A stretch of 42,438 nt of DNA from Fischerella muscicola PCC 7414 (lineage in GTDB: Bacteria > Cyanobacteriota > Cyanobacteriia > Cyanobacteriales > Nostocaceae), in contig NZ_AJLK01000098.1 of NCBI RefSeq assembly GCF_000317205.1, positions 1 to 42,438 of the forward strand. Direction: 5' to 3'. The translations under genes were made by a program, and so were the position numbers. A model generated the notes under the pieces. That model worked only from the letters and a program-made list of their open reading frames with translations, ran no database searches and had not been told where the DNA came from. This document shows, piece by piece, positions 23,769 through 32,750 of this stretch (position 1 is the stretch's first letter; each line of letters starts with the position of its first letter).

Positions 23769-26072
23769 CTATATGCGTTGTTGTGGCGGCAAGAAAGCCA
23801 TAGGATTGACTGCGCCCTTACCAGTTCGATGGATTTCAAAGTGGCTGTGGGGTCCGGTGCTGAAGCCAGTACTACCCATTAAAGCAATTGTGTCACCTTG
23901 CTCTACTTGTTGACCGACACGTACTAGAACTTTGCTGTTGTGACCGTAACGAGTCAAACTACCATCAGGATGGCGGATATCGACAACGTTACCGTAGCCG
24001 CCGTTATTCCAACCAGCTTTTTCTACTACACCACCAGAGGAAGCATAAATAGGTGTACCTGTACCATTAGCAATGTCAATTCCTTTATGCATCCGTCCCC
24101 AGCGCCAACCATAGCCAGAGGTGAGGACTCCTTTGGCTGGCCAAATATAGCCTGTAGCTGTAGGTGTGATTTCTTCTATTGGCTTAGGCAGGTATGTATC
24201 GACTGCTGCCAATGGTGGTAACTCTGGGGAAACTTGAGTTCCTCGCTTAGCATTAAAAGACTGAGAGACATCACCACCCATACCAGGTGTTGCTACCTTT
24301 TGATTTTGATTGGCAGCAAATTCTGGATTGATCGGTTCTTTATTCTGTCTGGTAGTAGTGTAATTTGATCCCCTTGGTCTGGGAACAGGGATTGATACTG
24401 CTACTGGATTAGCTTTGGTAACTGAGGTTGGTACTACTACGTTGCTAGTAGGTCTAGAAACTGGAATTGGGATCGCGACATTATTGGGTTGGGCAACTGG
24501 AATTTCTACAGCAGCAGTGTTATTGCTAACTTCCTCTACTACAGCTGTATTACCAGACTGTTGAGCGCGGTATTTTGCTCTTAATCTTTCAATTTCCGCT
24601 TTTAAGCTGCTTAAGCGTGGATTTGTTTTAGCATTCTTTGATTTGGTAGCATCTTGTTTCCTAGCCAGCTGCATTTCGGTAATCGCTGTTGGGATGGGGG
24701 TATCACCACCCATGCCATAGGCATTTTCTGTGGTAGGAACAGTTGCTGTTTTAGTAGTATTTGTTGTGGAATTAGTGGAATTATATTCTGTGTTAACTGT
24801 ATTGGCTTGAATTTGGTTGTTTAAGGGTGATGACCCAATTACAGAAGTGCTGGTATCAGCAATAACTGAATTAGGGCTAGTATTGGCAAATTTGGAATTA
24901 TGGCTCAATTCAAAAGCACTGGGCTTAACTGCTACTGGTGCTGAGTTGGCTATTTTGTCTGTCTCAGTAGTAGGAATATTCAGCTTTTGATTGATTTTTA
25001 GTTGATTGGGATTACTAAGTTGATTTGCTTTAGCTAGTTCTGAGACTGATGTACCATAAGCGCGTGCGATCGCTGCTAATGTATCCCCTGGTTTGACTTC
25101 ATAGGTAGCACTAGCTGATGAGGTGACAACTTTTGCTGTTGCTACTGTTGACGTGATAACTGGGGTTGTAACTGTTGGTGTTGCAGCTGTTGTAGGTACA
25201 TTCACTACATTTTTTTGCTTCAATCTAGACACAAGGCTAGCTTGGCTGGCATCGCTAGTAGTTTGTGACTGTACTGTAAAAGTGCTGCTTGTATTTGTCT
25301 GTGAAGTTGGTTTAGCAGCAGCTGATGCTGGTTGAGGTTGATTTGTGACAACTTTGGGTAATTCTGTAGTTCTCTGAGATCGCAGTTGTGCCAGACTAGC
25401 TCTTAAACGGTCTGATTTTTCCTGTAAGCGGTAGAGTGCAAATTCCTGCTGCGCTTTCAGTTGGGCATTTACTTCGCTATTGACTGCATTATCTTCTACC
25501 ACTGTTTGCGGTTGAGCGGCAAAGGATGTGGTTTGATTGTGGGTTACTCCATAACCATTAGATAGTGTTTGTATAGGTGTTTGTGTATTAGTGTTGCCAC
25601 TGGGAACACTCAGCCTGTTTGCAATTGGAGCTTTGGTTGGTACTACAACTGGCGCATTAGTTGGCACAGCTACTCCATTTGTGACAACTTGCCATTTCGC
25701 TCCAAGCCCAGGCACCTGTGAAATTGCTGTTGGTTCAACTAAAACAGGATTTTCAGGCTGGCTGACTGATGAGCGGGTTTCGGACTCTAAATGATTTGTA
25801 CGAGCAATTTTTAATTCCGCATCAGCAGTAGCAGGAAGTGTTGAGGCTGTATTTTGATTGCCTACTGGTTCCGCTGCAAGGGCTTGATCGCTTTGTCGAG
25901 TCACCAAAAGGCTAGTCGCTCCCATTGAGATTGCCAAGCCAATCATGGCGGCTTTTGTGGGTACCAGGCGGTGAATACGTGAGTTAACCAGGTTCTGCTG
26001 TTCCACCGGTACTTCCTCGCTTTGGGTGTTTTCTAACACAGCCTTCTCTCTTTTTTTCAATGCTCGTTTCAA
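23769..26072 (-). CDS. LysM and M23 peptidoglycan metallopeptidase
   Basis: A 767-aa envelope protein: basic N-terminus, one hydrophobic segment (about residues 38-60, signal anchor), a long Ser/Thr/Val/Pro-rich region, a LysM peptidoglycan-binding domain (about 323-369: YEVKPGDTLAAIARAYGTS) and a C-terminal M23 (lysostaphin-like) domain. Zinc ligands are visible: H662 and D666 in HKGIDIA and H744 in HSHFE, with H742 as partner. A coiled Leu/Arg segment (about 490-515) precedes it. Either it cleaves peptide cross-links or acts as an NlpD/EnvC-like regulator, but all ligands are present, favouring activity. The start is TTG at 26072, decided by AGGAGG at 26079-26084 with 6-nt spacing; no nearby ATG is better placed. 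Confidence 0.93.
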   Translation of the reverse strand: MKRALKKREKAVLENTQSEEVPVEQQNLVNSRIHRLVPTKAAMIGLAISMGATSLLVTRQSDQALAAEPVGNQNTASTLPATADAELKIARTNHLESETRSSVSQPENPVLVEPTAISQVPGLGAKWQVVTNGVAVPTNAPVVVPTKAPIANRLSVPSGNTNTQTPIQTLSNGYGVTHNQTTSFAAQPQTVVEDNAVNSEVNAQLKAQQEFALYRLQEKSDRLRASLAQLRSQRTTELPKVVTNQPQPASAAAKPTSQTNTSSTFTVQSQTTSDASQASLVSRLKQKNVVNVPTTAATPTVTTPVITSTVATAKVVTSSASATYEVKPGDTLAAIARAYGTSVSELAKANQLSNPNQLKINQKLNIPTTETDKIANSAPVAVKPSAFELSHNSKFANTSPNSVIADTSTSVIGSSPLNNQIQANTVNTEYNSTNSTTNTTKTATVPTTENAYGMGGDTPIPTAITEMQLARKQDATKSKNAKTNPRLSSLKAEIERLRAKYRAQQSGNTAVVEEVSNNTAAVEIPVAQPNNVAIPIPVSRPTSNVVVPTSVTKANPVAVSIPVPRPRGSNYTTTRQNKEPINPEFAANQNQKVATPGMGGDVSQSFNAKRGTQVSPELPPLAAVDTYLPKPIEEITPTATGYIWPAKGVLTSGYGWRWGRMHKGIDIANGTGTPIYASSGGVVEKAGWNNGGYGNVVDIRHPDGSLTRYGHNSKVLVRVGQQVEQGDTIALMGSTGFSTGPHSHFEIHRTGKGAVNPMAFLPPQQRI

Positions 26073-26078
26073 AGACGA

Positions 26079-26084
26079 CCTCCT
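26079..26084 (-). promoter_or_regulatory. Strong ribosome binding site for a TTG start
   Basis: AGGAGG on the minus strand, 6 nt before TTG 26072, fixes the non-ATG start of the LysM-M23 gene. Confidence 0.8.
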
Positions 26085-26133
26085 ATGAACACTAGCGCTT
26101 AACTAACCTCGATATTAGAGTCGAGTACTAGTC

Positions 26134-26172
26134 AATGATTTAGATCACATCAAACAATAGATCAAGATCACA
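26134..26172 (-). promoter_or_regulatory. Two CRP-like sites upstream of the M23 gene
   Basis: On the minus strand TGTGATCTAAATCATT (26134-26149) and TGTGATCTTGATCTAT (26157-26172) share TGTGATCT and are 23 bp apart, about two helical turns. The first approximates the cyanobacterial cAMP-receptor consensus TGTGA-N6-TCACA. They lie 60-100 bp upstream of the TTG start. Binding is inferred only from sequence. Confidence 0.35.
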
Positions 26173-26821
26173 CTGAACAGAGATACTTAGGCAAGATTAA
26201 CTCGCTTCTTTAATTTAGACAAGTTCACATTTCTAAAATTTAGTAAAAAATTAATTTTTTTGTGACTTGCCTGTTCACTGCTCATAACCCTACAATGTCT
26301 CGCTCTTTATAGTTGTCTCAAAACTTACTGTCGGGACTGATTGAAAGAGCGAACAACCGCTGTAGATATCTTTAATCTTCAAAGGTTTTTCACTCAATCT
26401 GTATTCACAACAGGAGACTTTACGTTGATTATTCCCTAAAACACAACCGTATCAACTCTCAGGCATTTCTACGCTCCTAAAGCCATTTAACGGTGAGAAA
26501 GTTGCTCAAATGGTTGATATGACATCCTTTTAGTTTTTTTGTTCCTCAAACTAAAAAAAATAAATTTACGAAAATCTATCGTTCGATTCCCCAAATCTCT
26601 CTTTTGCTATATACAAATTTCTTATATATGATTCTAGCTCTTTCTAGGTATTATTATTGAGTGTTTACCAAGTTTTCAAAAAGATAGTATAAATTTTTAC
26701 TTTTTTACAAAATTAACTATAGGGGATTTATCTAGAAAATTATGAACAACATTAATTTTTTGTTAACTTGAAAGTATATTTACTTAAAAAGTCAACTTGT
26801 ATACATCGTGTATTCTGTGAT

Positions 26822-27283
26822 TCATTCTAAATAACCTAACTGGCGACGTGCTTCAAATAAGCCTACTGCCACACTCACAGAAAGATTCAAACTGCGAACT
26901 TTGGGTTGACTCATGGGAATGTAGATAGTGGCATCACAACTGTCAATCACTTCTGGTGGTAAACCTGTAGTTTCACTACCAAACAACAGCCAATCATCAG
27001 CTCGATATTGAAAGCTTACATAGTTACAACTACCGCGCACACTGAATCCTAGCCGTCTTCCTCCTCGTTGCTCATGTAAGGTTTTAAATGCTTCTAGAGA
27101 TTCGTGATAATGCAGCTTGACATAGGGCCAGTAATCTAAACCGGCTCTTTTAAGATAGCGATCGCTAATTTCAAATCCTAAGGGGCCAACCAAGTGTAGT
27201 TCTGTACCTGTTGCAGCACAAGTACGAGCAATATTACCTGTATTGGGCGGGATGAGGGGATTAACTAGAACTACCTGAGGCAT
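26822..27283 (-). CDS. trmL: tRNA (cytidine(34)-2'-O)-methyltransferase TrmL
   Basis: A 153-aa SPOUT methyltransferase that 2'-O-methylates the wobble base of tRNA-Leu isoacceptors using SAM. The compact length is typical of TrmL, without the extra RNA-binding domain of TrmH. Motifs: N-terminal NPLIPPNTGNIARTCAATG, motif 2 LLFGSETTGLP and motif 3 IPMSQPKVRSLNLSVSVAV, which form the trefoil-knot cofactor pocket. Single gene; upstream and downstream gaps are repeat-containing or AT-rich. Confidence 0.95.
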   Translation of the reverse strand: MPQVVLVNPLIPPNTGNIARTCAATGTELHLVGPLGFEISDRYLKRAGLDYWPYVKLHYHESLEAFKTLHEQRGGRRLGFSVRGSCNYVSFQYRADDWLLFGSETTGLPPEVIDSCDATIYIPMSQPKVRSLNLSVSVAVGLFEARRQLGYLE

Positions 27284-27686
27284 TTTCTGGTGGCTTTACA
27301 GTATCTTTAAATGTAAAGTATCAAAAATTTCAAATCTCTCTGTTGATAGAGGCGACTTATAGCTTTTGTTAATAAATTTCAACCTACCACAATTGATTAG
27401 AAATTTAAAACAAAACAAAGAATACTCCCAAGATTTTTTCTGAGAGTGAGTACGAGGTTATTTTTGAGAGAATGAATTTTATTCCCAAAGACAGATGCTA
27501 TTTCCTTTGGAGAGTTTACCAGCTTCTTCAAGCTAGAGAATGGGGTGTCAAGCCCCCCAGTGGAATTAAAGGGGAAGAGGGAAGAGGGAAGGGGAATGGG
27601 GAATAATTAAAGTAAAGGGCTTGTACACTTGTCTTTGAGGGACTGATTCTTATTCCTGTTAAGAGTTCCCTCCTAAAGCCAATTGC
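27284..27686. other. Intergenic region, mostly featureless
   Basis: AT-rich with one G-rich GGGGAAGAGGGAAG stretch (about 27570-27605) of the dispersed purine-tract class. No gene, hairpin with T-run or RNA gene is supported. Confidence 0.5.
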
Positions 27687-28823
27687 TCAAGCCACTAAGG
27701 AGGCACACAATTTATCTTCTAGTTCTAGTTCACGTTCTCGTATAGCGCGAATAGCTTGAATAATTGTGCTTTGAGTGCTGAAACCAACAGCATGTAGCTG
27801 CAACCATTGTTGGGCTTCATTGCCTTCACGGAGAATTTTCTGTAAAGGTGAAAGGAAACAACTAAAGCCGTGTTGCTTAGCTAGCACAAAAACTTCCTGA
27901 TAAAGTTCAGCAATCCAATCTCTAGCAGTGATTTTTCTGCCATCTTGCCAATGCAACAGTTGGGCATCAAGACTAGAAGTAGCCGCAGCTATTTCGTTGT
28001 TAGCAGTCAAGGAGATGAGTTCCTCGGGAGAAAAAGTACTTTGAGTTAAAGGATCAAGATGGGGATTTTCGATGAGCTGTAACAGACGTGCTTCTAGCAA
28101 AGCAGTAATTGCTAATAACGATATAGGATCTGTAACCAAATCGCAAATTCGCAATTCCAGCCGATTTAAATCATAAGGACGGCGATCGCCATTTGGTCTT
28201 ACCGATACCCACAAATGCCGAACATTTTGCATTGTTCCTGCGGCTAGCTGTTGTTCTACCCATTGAATATGATCAGCATGGCTGGTAAATAACGGCACAT
28301 AAGCGGGTGTTTGTGGGAATACACGCCAACGGCTAGAATGAAAGCCTGTGGTTTTGCCATCCAAAAAAGGAGAAGAAGCGCTCAAAGCAAGGAACAAAGG
28401 TGCTTCTACCCGGATCAGGCGACAAGCTCGCATCAGCAGTTCCGGGTCATCAATGCCAATGTTAATATGCACACTAGCCGTAACTACTTTTGTGCTATAG
28501 GTTTGCTCGATATAAGTGTGATAAGGATTTGTGGGATCAGAACGAACAAAGCGATCGCTACCACCCAAAGACAACGTGCTACCAGGAATAAGGGTATAAT
28601 TGCCCAATTGCTGAAGATACTCCCGCAGCCTCAGCCGGGGACGTAGAATGGCACACAATAATTGGTCATAATTACGACTGGGTGCAGTAACATACTCTAC
28701 ATTCCTGCTATCTGGCTCTCGTACATATCCATCTAAAGACGTAGTAATCTTGTCAGAGAGACCGACGATTTCACCACTAGGCGTGCCGGTGTACATCTCT
28801 ATCTCAAAGCCTTTTAATAGCAC
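27687..28823 (-). CDS. gshA: Glutamate-cysteine ligase, cyanobacterial type
   Basis: A 378-aa enzyme catalysing ATP-dependent ligation of glutamate and cysteine, the first and usually limiting step of glutathione synthesis. It follows the cyanobacterial GshA pattern: MLLKGFEIEMYTGTPSGE at the start, RNVEYVTAPSRNYDQLL, PGSTLSLGGSDRF, ASVHINIGIDD (active-site metal region), ALSASSPFLDGKTTGFHSSR and LNRLELRICD. This group is distinct from the E. coli and plant enzymes in layout. The GST at 18.9 kb is a likely downstream user of glutathione; gshB is not in the window. Confidence 0.94.
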   Translation of the reverse strand: MLLKGFEIEMYTGTPSGEIVGLSDKITTSLDGYVREPDSRNVEYVTAPSRNYDQLLCAILRPRLRLREYLQQLGNYTLIPGSTLSLGGSDRFVRSDPTNPYHTYIEQTYSTKVVTASVHINIGIDDPELLMRACRLIRVEAPLFLALSASSPFLDGKTTGFHSSRWRVFPQTPAYVPLFTSHADHIQWVEQQLAAGTMQNVRHLWVSVRPNGDRRPYDLNRLELRICDLVTDPISLLAITALLEARLLQLIENPHLDPLTQSTFSPEELISLTANNEIAAATSSLDAQLLHWQDGRKITARDWIAELYQEVFVLAKQHGFSCFLSPLQKILREGNEAQQWLQLHAVGFSTQSTIIQAIRAIRERELELEDKLCASLVA

Positions 28824-28918
28824 TTTATCTTTCTCCTCGGCTCTCCTTGTTTTTAAATTGTATCCAATGAGACGATTTTCTGCATTGCGCCCGTAGGGGG
28901 AGATAGTGATCAGTTATT

Positions 28919-28944
28919 CAGTGATCAGTGATCACTGATCACTG
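28919..28944. repeat. Perfect 26-bp GATC-rich palindrome
   Basis: A perfect inverted repeat centred between 28931 and 28932, built from CAGTGATCAGTGA and its complement, with three GATC sites. The flanks (TTATT / AATAA-like) extend it with one mismatch. It lies upstream of gshA and downstream of the HDAC-like gene's stop side, with no T-run. It could be a cruciform-forming repeat or regulator site. Confidence 0.8.
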
Positions 28945-28959
28945 ATAAATGAACTACAC

Positions 28960-29062
28960 TCCTCATACTTCTCATACTCCTCACACTCACCCCATCACCC
29001 CATCACCCCATCACCCCACTGCCCCTAATCCCCACCAGGGGCCGGTGAGTTCCCCACCTCCC
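28960..29062. repeat. CACCCCATC tandem units and CTCATACT repeats
   Basis: Tandem CTCATACTTCTCATACTC then CACCCCATCACCCCATC units, the complement class of the GGGGTGATGG repeats at 1140-1190 and of the insert at 21579-21689, ending with a GGGGCCGGTGAGTTCCCC segment. That last segment also occurs at about 11611-11627. Confidence 0.7.
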
Positions 29063-29067
29063 GATCC

Positions 29068-29985
29068 TTAAAGATGAAAATGCCTATAAACTTCACTCGC
29101 AGCCCGATGCACAAGGGAATGGCGATAGACAAGAGACTTTAGATCATCAGCATAACCACCGCCAATGACGCAAGCGACGGAATATCCAGCAGCAATACAG
29201 GTACTTAAAACTTGCATTTCCCGACGATAGATACCGGTGTCAGTTAAAGCTAATTTGCCCAAGCGATCGCCGATATGAGGATCGACACCTGCATCGTAGA
29301 AAATCAAGTCTGGCTTTACCTCAGACAACAAATCTGGCAAATATGCCGCTAAAGTTTGCAGATAGGCATCATCTTCCATGCCAACAGGAAGCGGGACATC
29401 CAAATCACTGTTTTGTTTAGTACCAGGAAAATTGACTTCGCAGTGCATCGAAAAGGTAAAAACAGTGCGATCGCCCTGAAAAATAAATGCTGTTCCATCT
29501 CCTTGATGAACATCCAAGTCTACTATCAAAATTTTCTGGACTAGTCCTAGCTTTTGTAAAACACGAGAGGTGATCGCTAAATCATTGAAAATACAAAAGC
29601 CAGAACCATAACTGGGAAAGGCATGATGAGTACCACCAGCAGTATTGCAAGCTAAACCGTGACTAAGTGCTAACTTGGCAGTCAAGATCGTACCACCTAC
29701 CGCTACACAGGTACGATTTACTAGCGCTGGACTCCAAGGTAAACCAATACGCCGTTGAGCTTTTAAGTCCAAGGTTCCTTCATAGTAAGCTTGAACATAT
29801 TCTGGTGTATGGACTAACTCTATTAATTCTTGTGGAGGACGTTCAGGGGCATGAAATTGGCAGGGATACGCTACACCATCAGCTAACAGTAGTTCATAGA
29901 GTTGCTGAAATTTGGGCATCGGAAAACGATGTCCTTCTGGTAGTGGCGCAACGTAATCTGGATGATAAACCAGCGGTAAATCCAT
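29068..29985 (-). CDS. Histone deacetylase-like amidohydrolase
   Basis: A 305-aa zinc-dependent deacetylase of the HDAC/AcuC/acetylpolyamine amidohydrolase superfamily. Active-site features: the His pair H120-H121 in GGTHHAFP, metal ligands D158 and H160 in VDLDVHQGDG, D235 in YDAGVDPH and the GGGY transition-state segment near the C-terminus. Bacterial members deacetylate proteins, acetylpolyamines or related amides; the substrate cannot be predicted. No signal peptide. It is flanked by repeats and not in an evident operon. Confidence 0.93.
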   Translation of the reverse strand: MDLPLVYHPDYVAPLPEGHRFPMPKFQQLYELLLADGVAYPCQFHAPERPPQELIELVHTPEYVQAYYEGTLDLKAQRRIGLPWSPALVNRTCVAVGGTILTAKLALSHGLACNTAGGTHHAFPSYGSGFCIFNDLAITSRVLQKLGLVQKILIVDLDVHQGDGTAFIFQGDRTVFTFSMHCEVNFPGTKQNSDLDVPLPVGMEDDAYLQTLAAYLPDLLSEVKPDLIFYDAGVDPHIGDRLGKLALTDTGIYRREMQVLSTCIAAGYSVACVIGGGYADDLKSLVYRHSLVHRAASEVYRHFHL

Positions 29986-30341
29986 TTTTAGCTATCAGCT
30001 ATTTCTAGAGCTTCGGTATGTATCAAACAGTTAAAATTTAACGCTAAAAATTAAGAGTTGAATGCATCAGCATTAATGAATACTGTCCTTCTGTTTTGAT
30101 CGCAGAAATGTCCTTGAGGTAAATAACAAACAAGATAATACTAGAACAAACTTAAAAAAAGATATTTGCTTAAGGCGATCGCAACTTAGCCCAAATGAGT
30201 CCATCTAGGCAACAGTAAAATTTTTCATAATATCAAAATGGCTAACTGTAGTGCGATCGCTACCTCTGAAAAATCCTTCAAAGTAACAAATAATGGGTAA
30301 TGGTTAGCGATTGTTAACCATACCCAATGCCTGTCTAATTT
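29986..30341. other. Intergenic region without recognised gene
   Basis: Contains HIP1-like GCGATCGC sites (about 30176 and 30254) and a TAATGGGTAATGGTTAGCGATTGTTAACCATACCC inverted segment at about 30292-30326 just beyond the stop of the SLH gene. The AATGGTTA/TAACCAT arms may form a weak hairpin. Confidence 0.5.
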
Positions 30342-32378
30342 TTATTTATTACCCGGAGTGCGTCCACCTTCATCATTGCTACCACCGTGGGGTTGAGAAT
30401 TACCCGGATCGCATCCTTCAGCACCATTACCAATGCCTTGGTTACAATGGCGACGCTCCCTGAATTTAGCATCATCATCGTCGTCATCATCAGTTTGCTG
30501 AACTTCGACATTTTGACCTTCCACGGCATACTGAGAAGAGATATCTACTACTTGACCAGTACTGACTAATGCTTTATATAACAAAGCACATACTTCGGCT
30601 CTAGTTGCCACCTTGTTAGTATTGAGAGTTTGGACATCAGGATAATTGACGACAATTCCCCGTTGGGTGAGTGCTGCGATCGCACTGCGGACATCACTGC
30701 GAATCATGGCAGCATCGGTGTAAGCTGCTAAAATCGCTTCTGGAGAACCACTGACATTGTAGTTTAGTCCTTCGGCAAAGCCGAGCAATACTTCCAAGCG
30801 AGATAGGCTATCATTGGGTTTGAATTCACTACCAGCAACATCTAAAAACCCCATTTGGTAAGCTTCCCGAATTGCCGTATATGCCCAAAATGCTGTGGAG
30901 ACATCTTTAAATGAAACCGCGCTGCGAACTTTTACCTTGTTAAAGGCTTGATTAACCATCGCTGCAAATTGGGCGCGAGTCAGTTGTTCATCGGGACGAA
31001 AAGTACCATCGGGAAAACCTTCGATAATTTCTAACGCTGCTAACTCAGCAATGAATTCTTTTGCCCAGTGATTAGCTGGTACATCATCAAAATTTACTTG
31101 GATACCACTAGCTACGCCTACTTCCCGATAATCCATCATTAACTGACCAACATCGTAGGTAGAACTATCATCATCGCTGACATCGGTGATAGATACTAAA
31201 CTACCAGGAGTAGCTTTTAAAGCAGCTGCTAGGTTGGCACTAGAAACATTGATAGATTGGCGAACTAGAGTAAATTCACCTTGCTTAAAGGAGGTAGGAT
31301 AAACACTATTGGCAGCCACAGCTGACAAACCTTGGACTTGAAACTGACTCACTTGGACTTCCCGAGAAGTACTGAGGAAGCTAACCCGTTCGCCGCTAAC
31401 TTGAGTAAAGTAGTCGTAGGTAGTATTACCCGCGTCAATCATACCGTCAGAGTTGGCATCAAGCCCGTAAACGGTGCGAACAACTTTATATTTTCTGGGG
31501 TTTGCCGACAAAATCAGGTTTACCATTGTGTTTGCCGACAAGCATTCAAATTCGCTGTAGCCAAGAAAGCGGTTTTGAGTATCATACAAGCGCACAACTA
31601 CGCGATCGCCTGCTTTTAAACCCTTCACAAATTTTGCTTTGGATTTGATCTTGTATTTGTAGTCGCCCAAAAACCGCTCTTTATGATATTTGTTGCCATG
31701 TTTCGACTTAACGGAAACACGGGTAATTACTTCTGAAATCTCACCAGCTGGTTGCAGGATAGCAAGGGTAAAACCAGCTTTCTGACTTTGGACTGCTACA
31801 CTATTAGCCGCACTAATTTGGGTGCTGCGCTGTACAGTCATCGTACGTTGTTGGACAGTGGTGCGGCTGCTGGTTTGGCGAGTCACAGATTGTACTTTCG
31901 TCATAGTCCTGTTGACTATTTGTGTTGACTCTTCATCCAGCTTGGCTAATACTCCAGATCCATCTGTGCGATACACCCACATTTGCCTTTCGCCAGCCAC
32001 CACAACTTGCCAACCTGGTACTAGAGGTTGAGAGCAAATTCCACTTCCTTTTAAACCCAAGCAACTGTTGGGCCAAGTTATTTTTTCTGCCTTAACAATG
32101 CGTAAAGCAGAAACTTCTACATTTGCACGCTGAGAAATATCATCCAAAATCGATGTTTTGACAGATTCTGGCAAATCTACTTCCCTATCATCATCGTCAT
32201 CGTCATTATCTGCCAGTAAAAGTTGTTGACTTAACAAATCAGTCGGTTTTTGTTCGACGGTCGTAGAGACCCCTGAAACTGCTAACGCCGAAGAGATTGG
32301 CGCAGCCATTGCTACACAAGCAGCAGCAAAAATAACTTTACTGAAGAGAGCCGAGTTACTTAGATGTTTGTATCTCAT
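30342..32378 (-). CDS. SLH-domain surface protein with Asp-rich tracts
   Basis: A 678-aa exported protein. Signal peptide residues 1-33 (MRYKHLSNSALFSK, hydrophobic core, ALAVSG). An Asp-rich tract NDDDDDDREVD follows at about 58-68, then a small domain with Cys pairs (CLGLKGSGIC) and WQVVVAG at about 104-135. A middle beta-rich region precedes three S-layer homology repeats at about 425-610 (FDDVPANHWAKEFI...GFPDGTFRPD; FKDVSTAFWAYTAI; a diverged third). The C-terminus has a second Asp run (DDDDDDD) and a Gly/Asn-rich tail with two Cys, GIGNGAEGCDPGNS, ending TPGNK. SLH repeats bind envelope polysaccharide or peptidoglycan. Outer-surface location and calcium binding by the Asp runs are inference. 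Confidence 0.9.
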   Translation of the reverse strand: MRYKHLSNSALFSKVIFAAACVAMAAPISSALAVSGVSTTVEQKPTDLLSQQLLLADNDDDDDDREVDLPESVKTSILDDISQRANVEVSALRIVKAEKITWPNSCLGLKGSGICSQPLVPGWQVVVAGERQMWVYRTDGSGVLAKLDEESTQIVNRTMTKVQSVTRQTSSRTTVQQRTMTVQRSTQISAANSVAVQSQKAGFTLAILQPAGEISEVITRVSVKSKHGNKYHKERFLGDYKYKIKSKAKFVKGLKAGDRVVVRLYDTQNRFLGYSEFECLSANTMVNLILSANPRKYKVVRTVYGLDANSDGMIDAGNTTYDYFTQVSGERVSFLSTSREVQVSQFQVQGLSAVAANSVYPTSFKQGEFTLVRQSINVSSANLAAALKATPGSLVSITDVSDDDSSTYDVGQLMMDYREVGVASGIQVNFDDVPANHWAKEFIAELAALEIIEGFPDGTFRPDEQLTRAQFAAMVNQAFNKVKVRSAVSFKDVSTAFWAYTAIREAYQMGFLDVAGSEFKPNDSLSRLEVLLGFAEGLNYNVSGSPEAILAAYTDAAMIRSDVRSAIAALTQRGIVVNYPDVQTLNTNKVATRAEVCALLYKALVSTGQVVDISSQYAVEGQNVEVQQTDDDDDDDAKFRERRHCNQGIGNGAEGCDPGNSQPHGGSNDEGGRTPGNK

Positions 32379-32750
32379 CTCACACCGTCCTATAGGATAA
32401 AAATTTATGGTTTACATAAACCCTTATTTATTTATCCCAAGTCACGTATAAAACTAACACTCGGAAAATCTTTTTTTAAGTAAAAATACTACTTGCATAA
32501 AGTTGCAAAAAATACTTTTAACTATTAGACCTTTTCACAACTATTTTTTACCTCACACCCCTCCCTCAATTCCGCCGTTCACGCGGGTAAGATTTAATTC
32601 CCTCCCCGATTTCGGGGAGGGTTAGGGTGGGGTAAAAAAATATCTATGCAAGATATAGCATTGTTGAGGGCACTCCCCGACATATAGTTAATAGGGTATT
32701 TGGATACTAACCTTTTGATTCAAAAACCCACTGCTTGATATCTCAAAAAC
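32379..32750. repeat. Intergenic region with CCCTCCCCGATTTCGGGGAGGG hairpin
   Basis: Contains a strong inverted repeat, CCCTCCCC / GGGGAGGG, at about 32601-32622 with a preceding CCGTTCACGCGGG segment, a familiar intergenic repeat of cyanobacteria. No T-run follows on the strand of the GMC gene; the rest is AT-rich and holds the SLH gene's promoter region. Confidence 0.6.

Larger units (their letters stand above)
26073..26821. other. Long AT-rich leader/intergenic region upstream of the M23 gene
   Basis: About 750 bp without a gene. Near the M23 start there are two CRP-like TGTGATCT sites (listed separately). Further up, the 8-nt arms CGCTCTTT (26301-26308) and AAAGAGCG (26344-26351) could form a leader hairpin. 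The rest is AT-rich with T-tracts. I looked for c-di-AMP (ydaO) riboswitch signature segments, which precede some cyanobacterial cell-wall genes, and did not find them. Confidence 0.5.

Noticed and set aside
26073-26821. c-di-AMP (ydaO) riboswitch before the M23 gene
   Set aside because: Suspected because some cyanobacterial cell-wall hydrolase genes have one, but the conserved segments were not found by eye on the minus strand.
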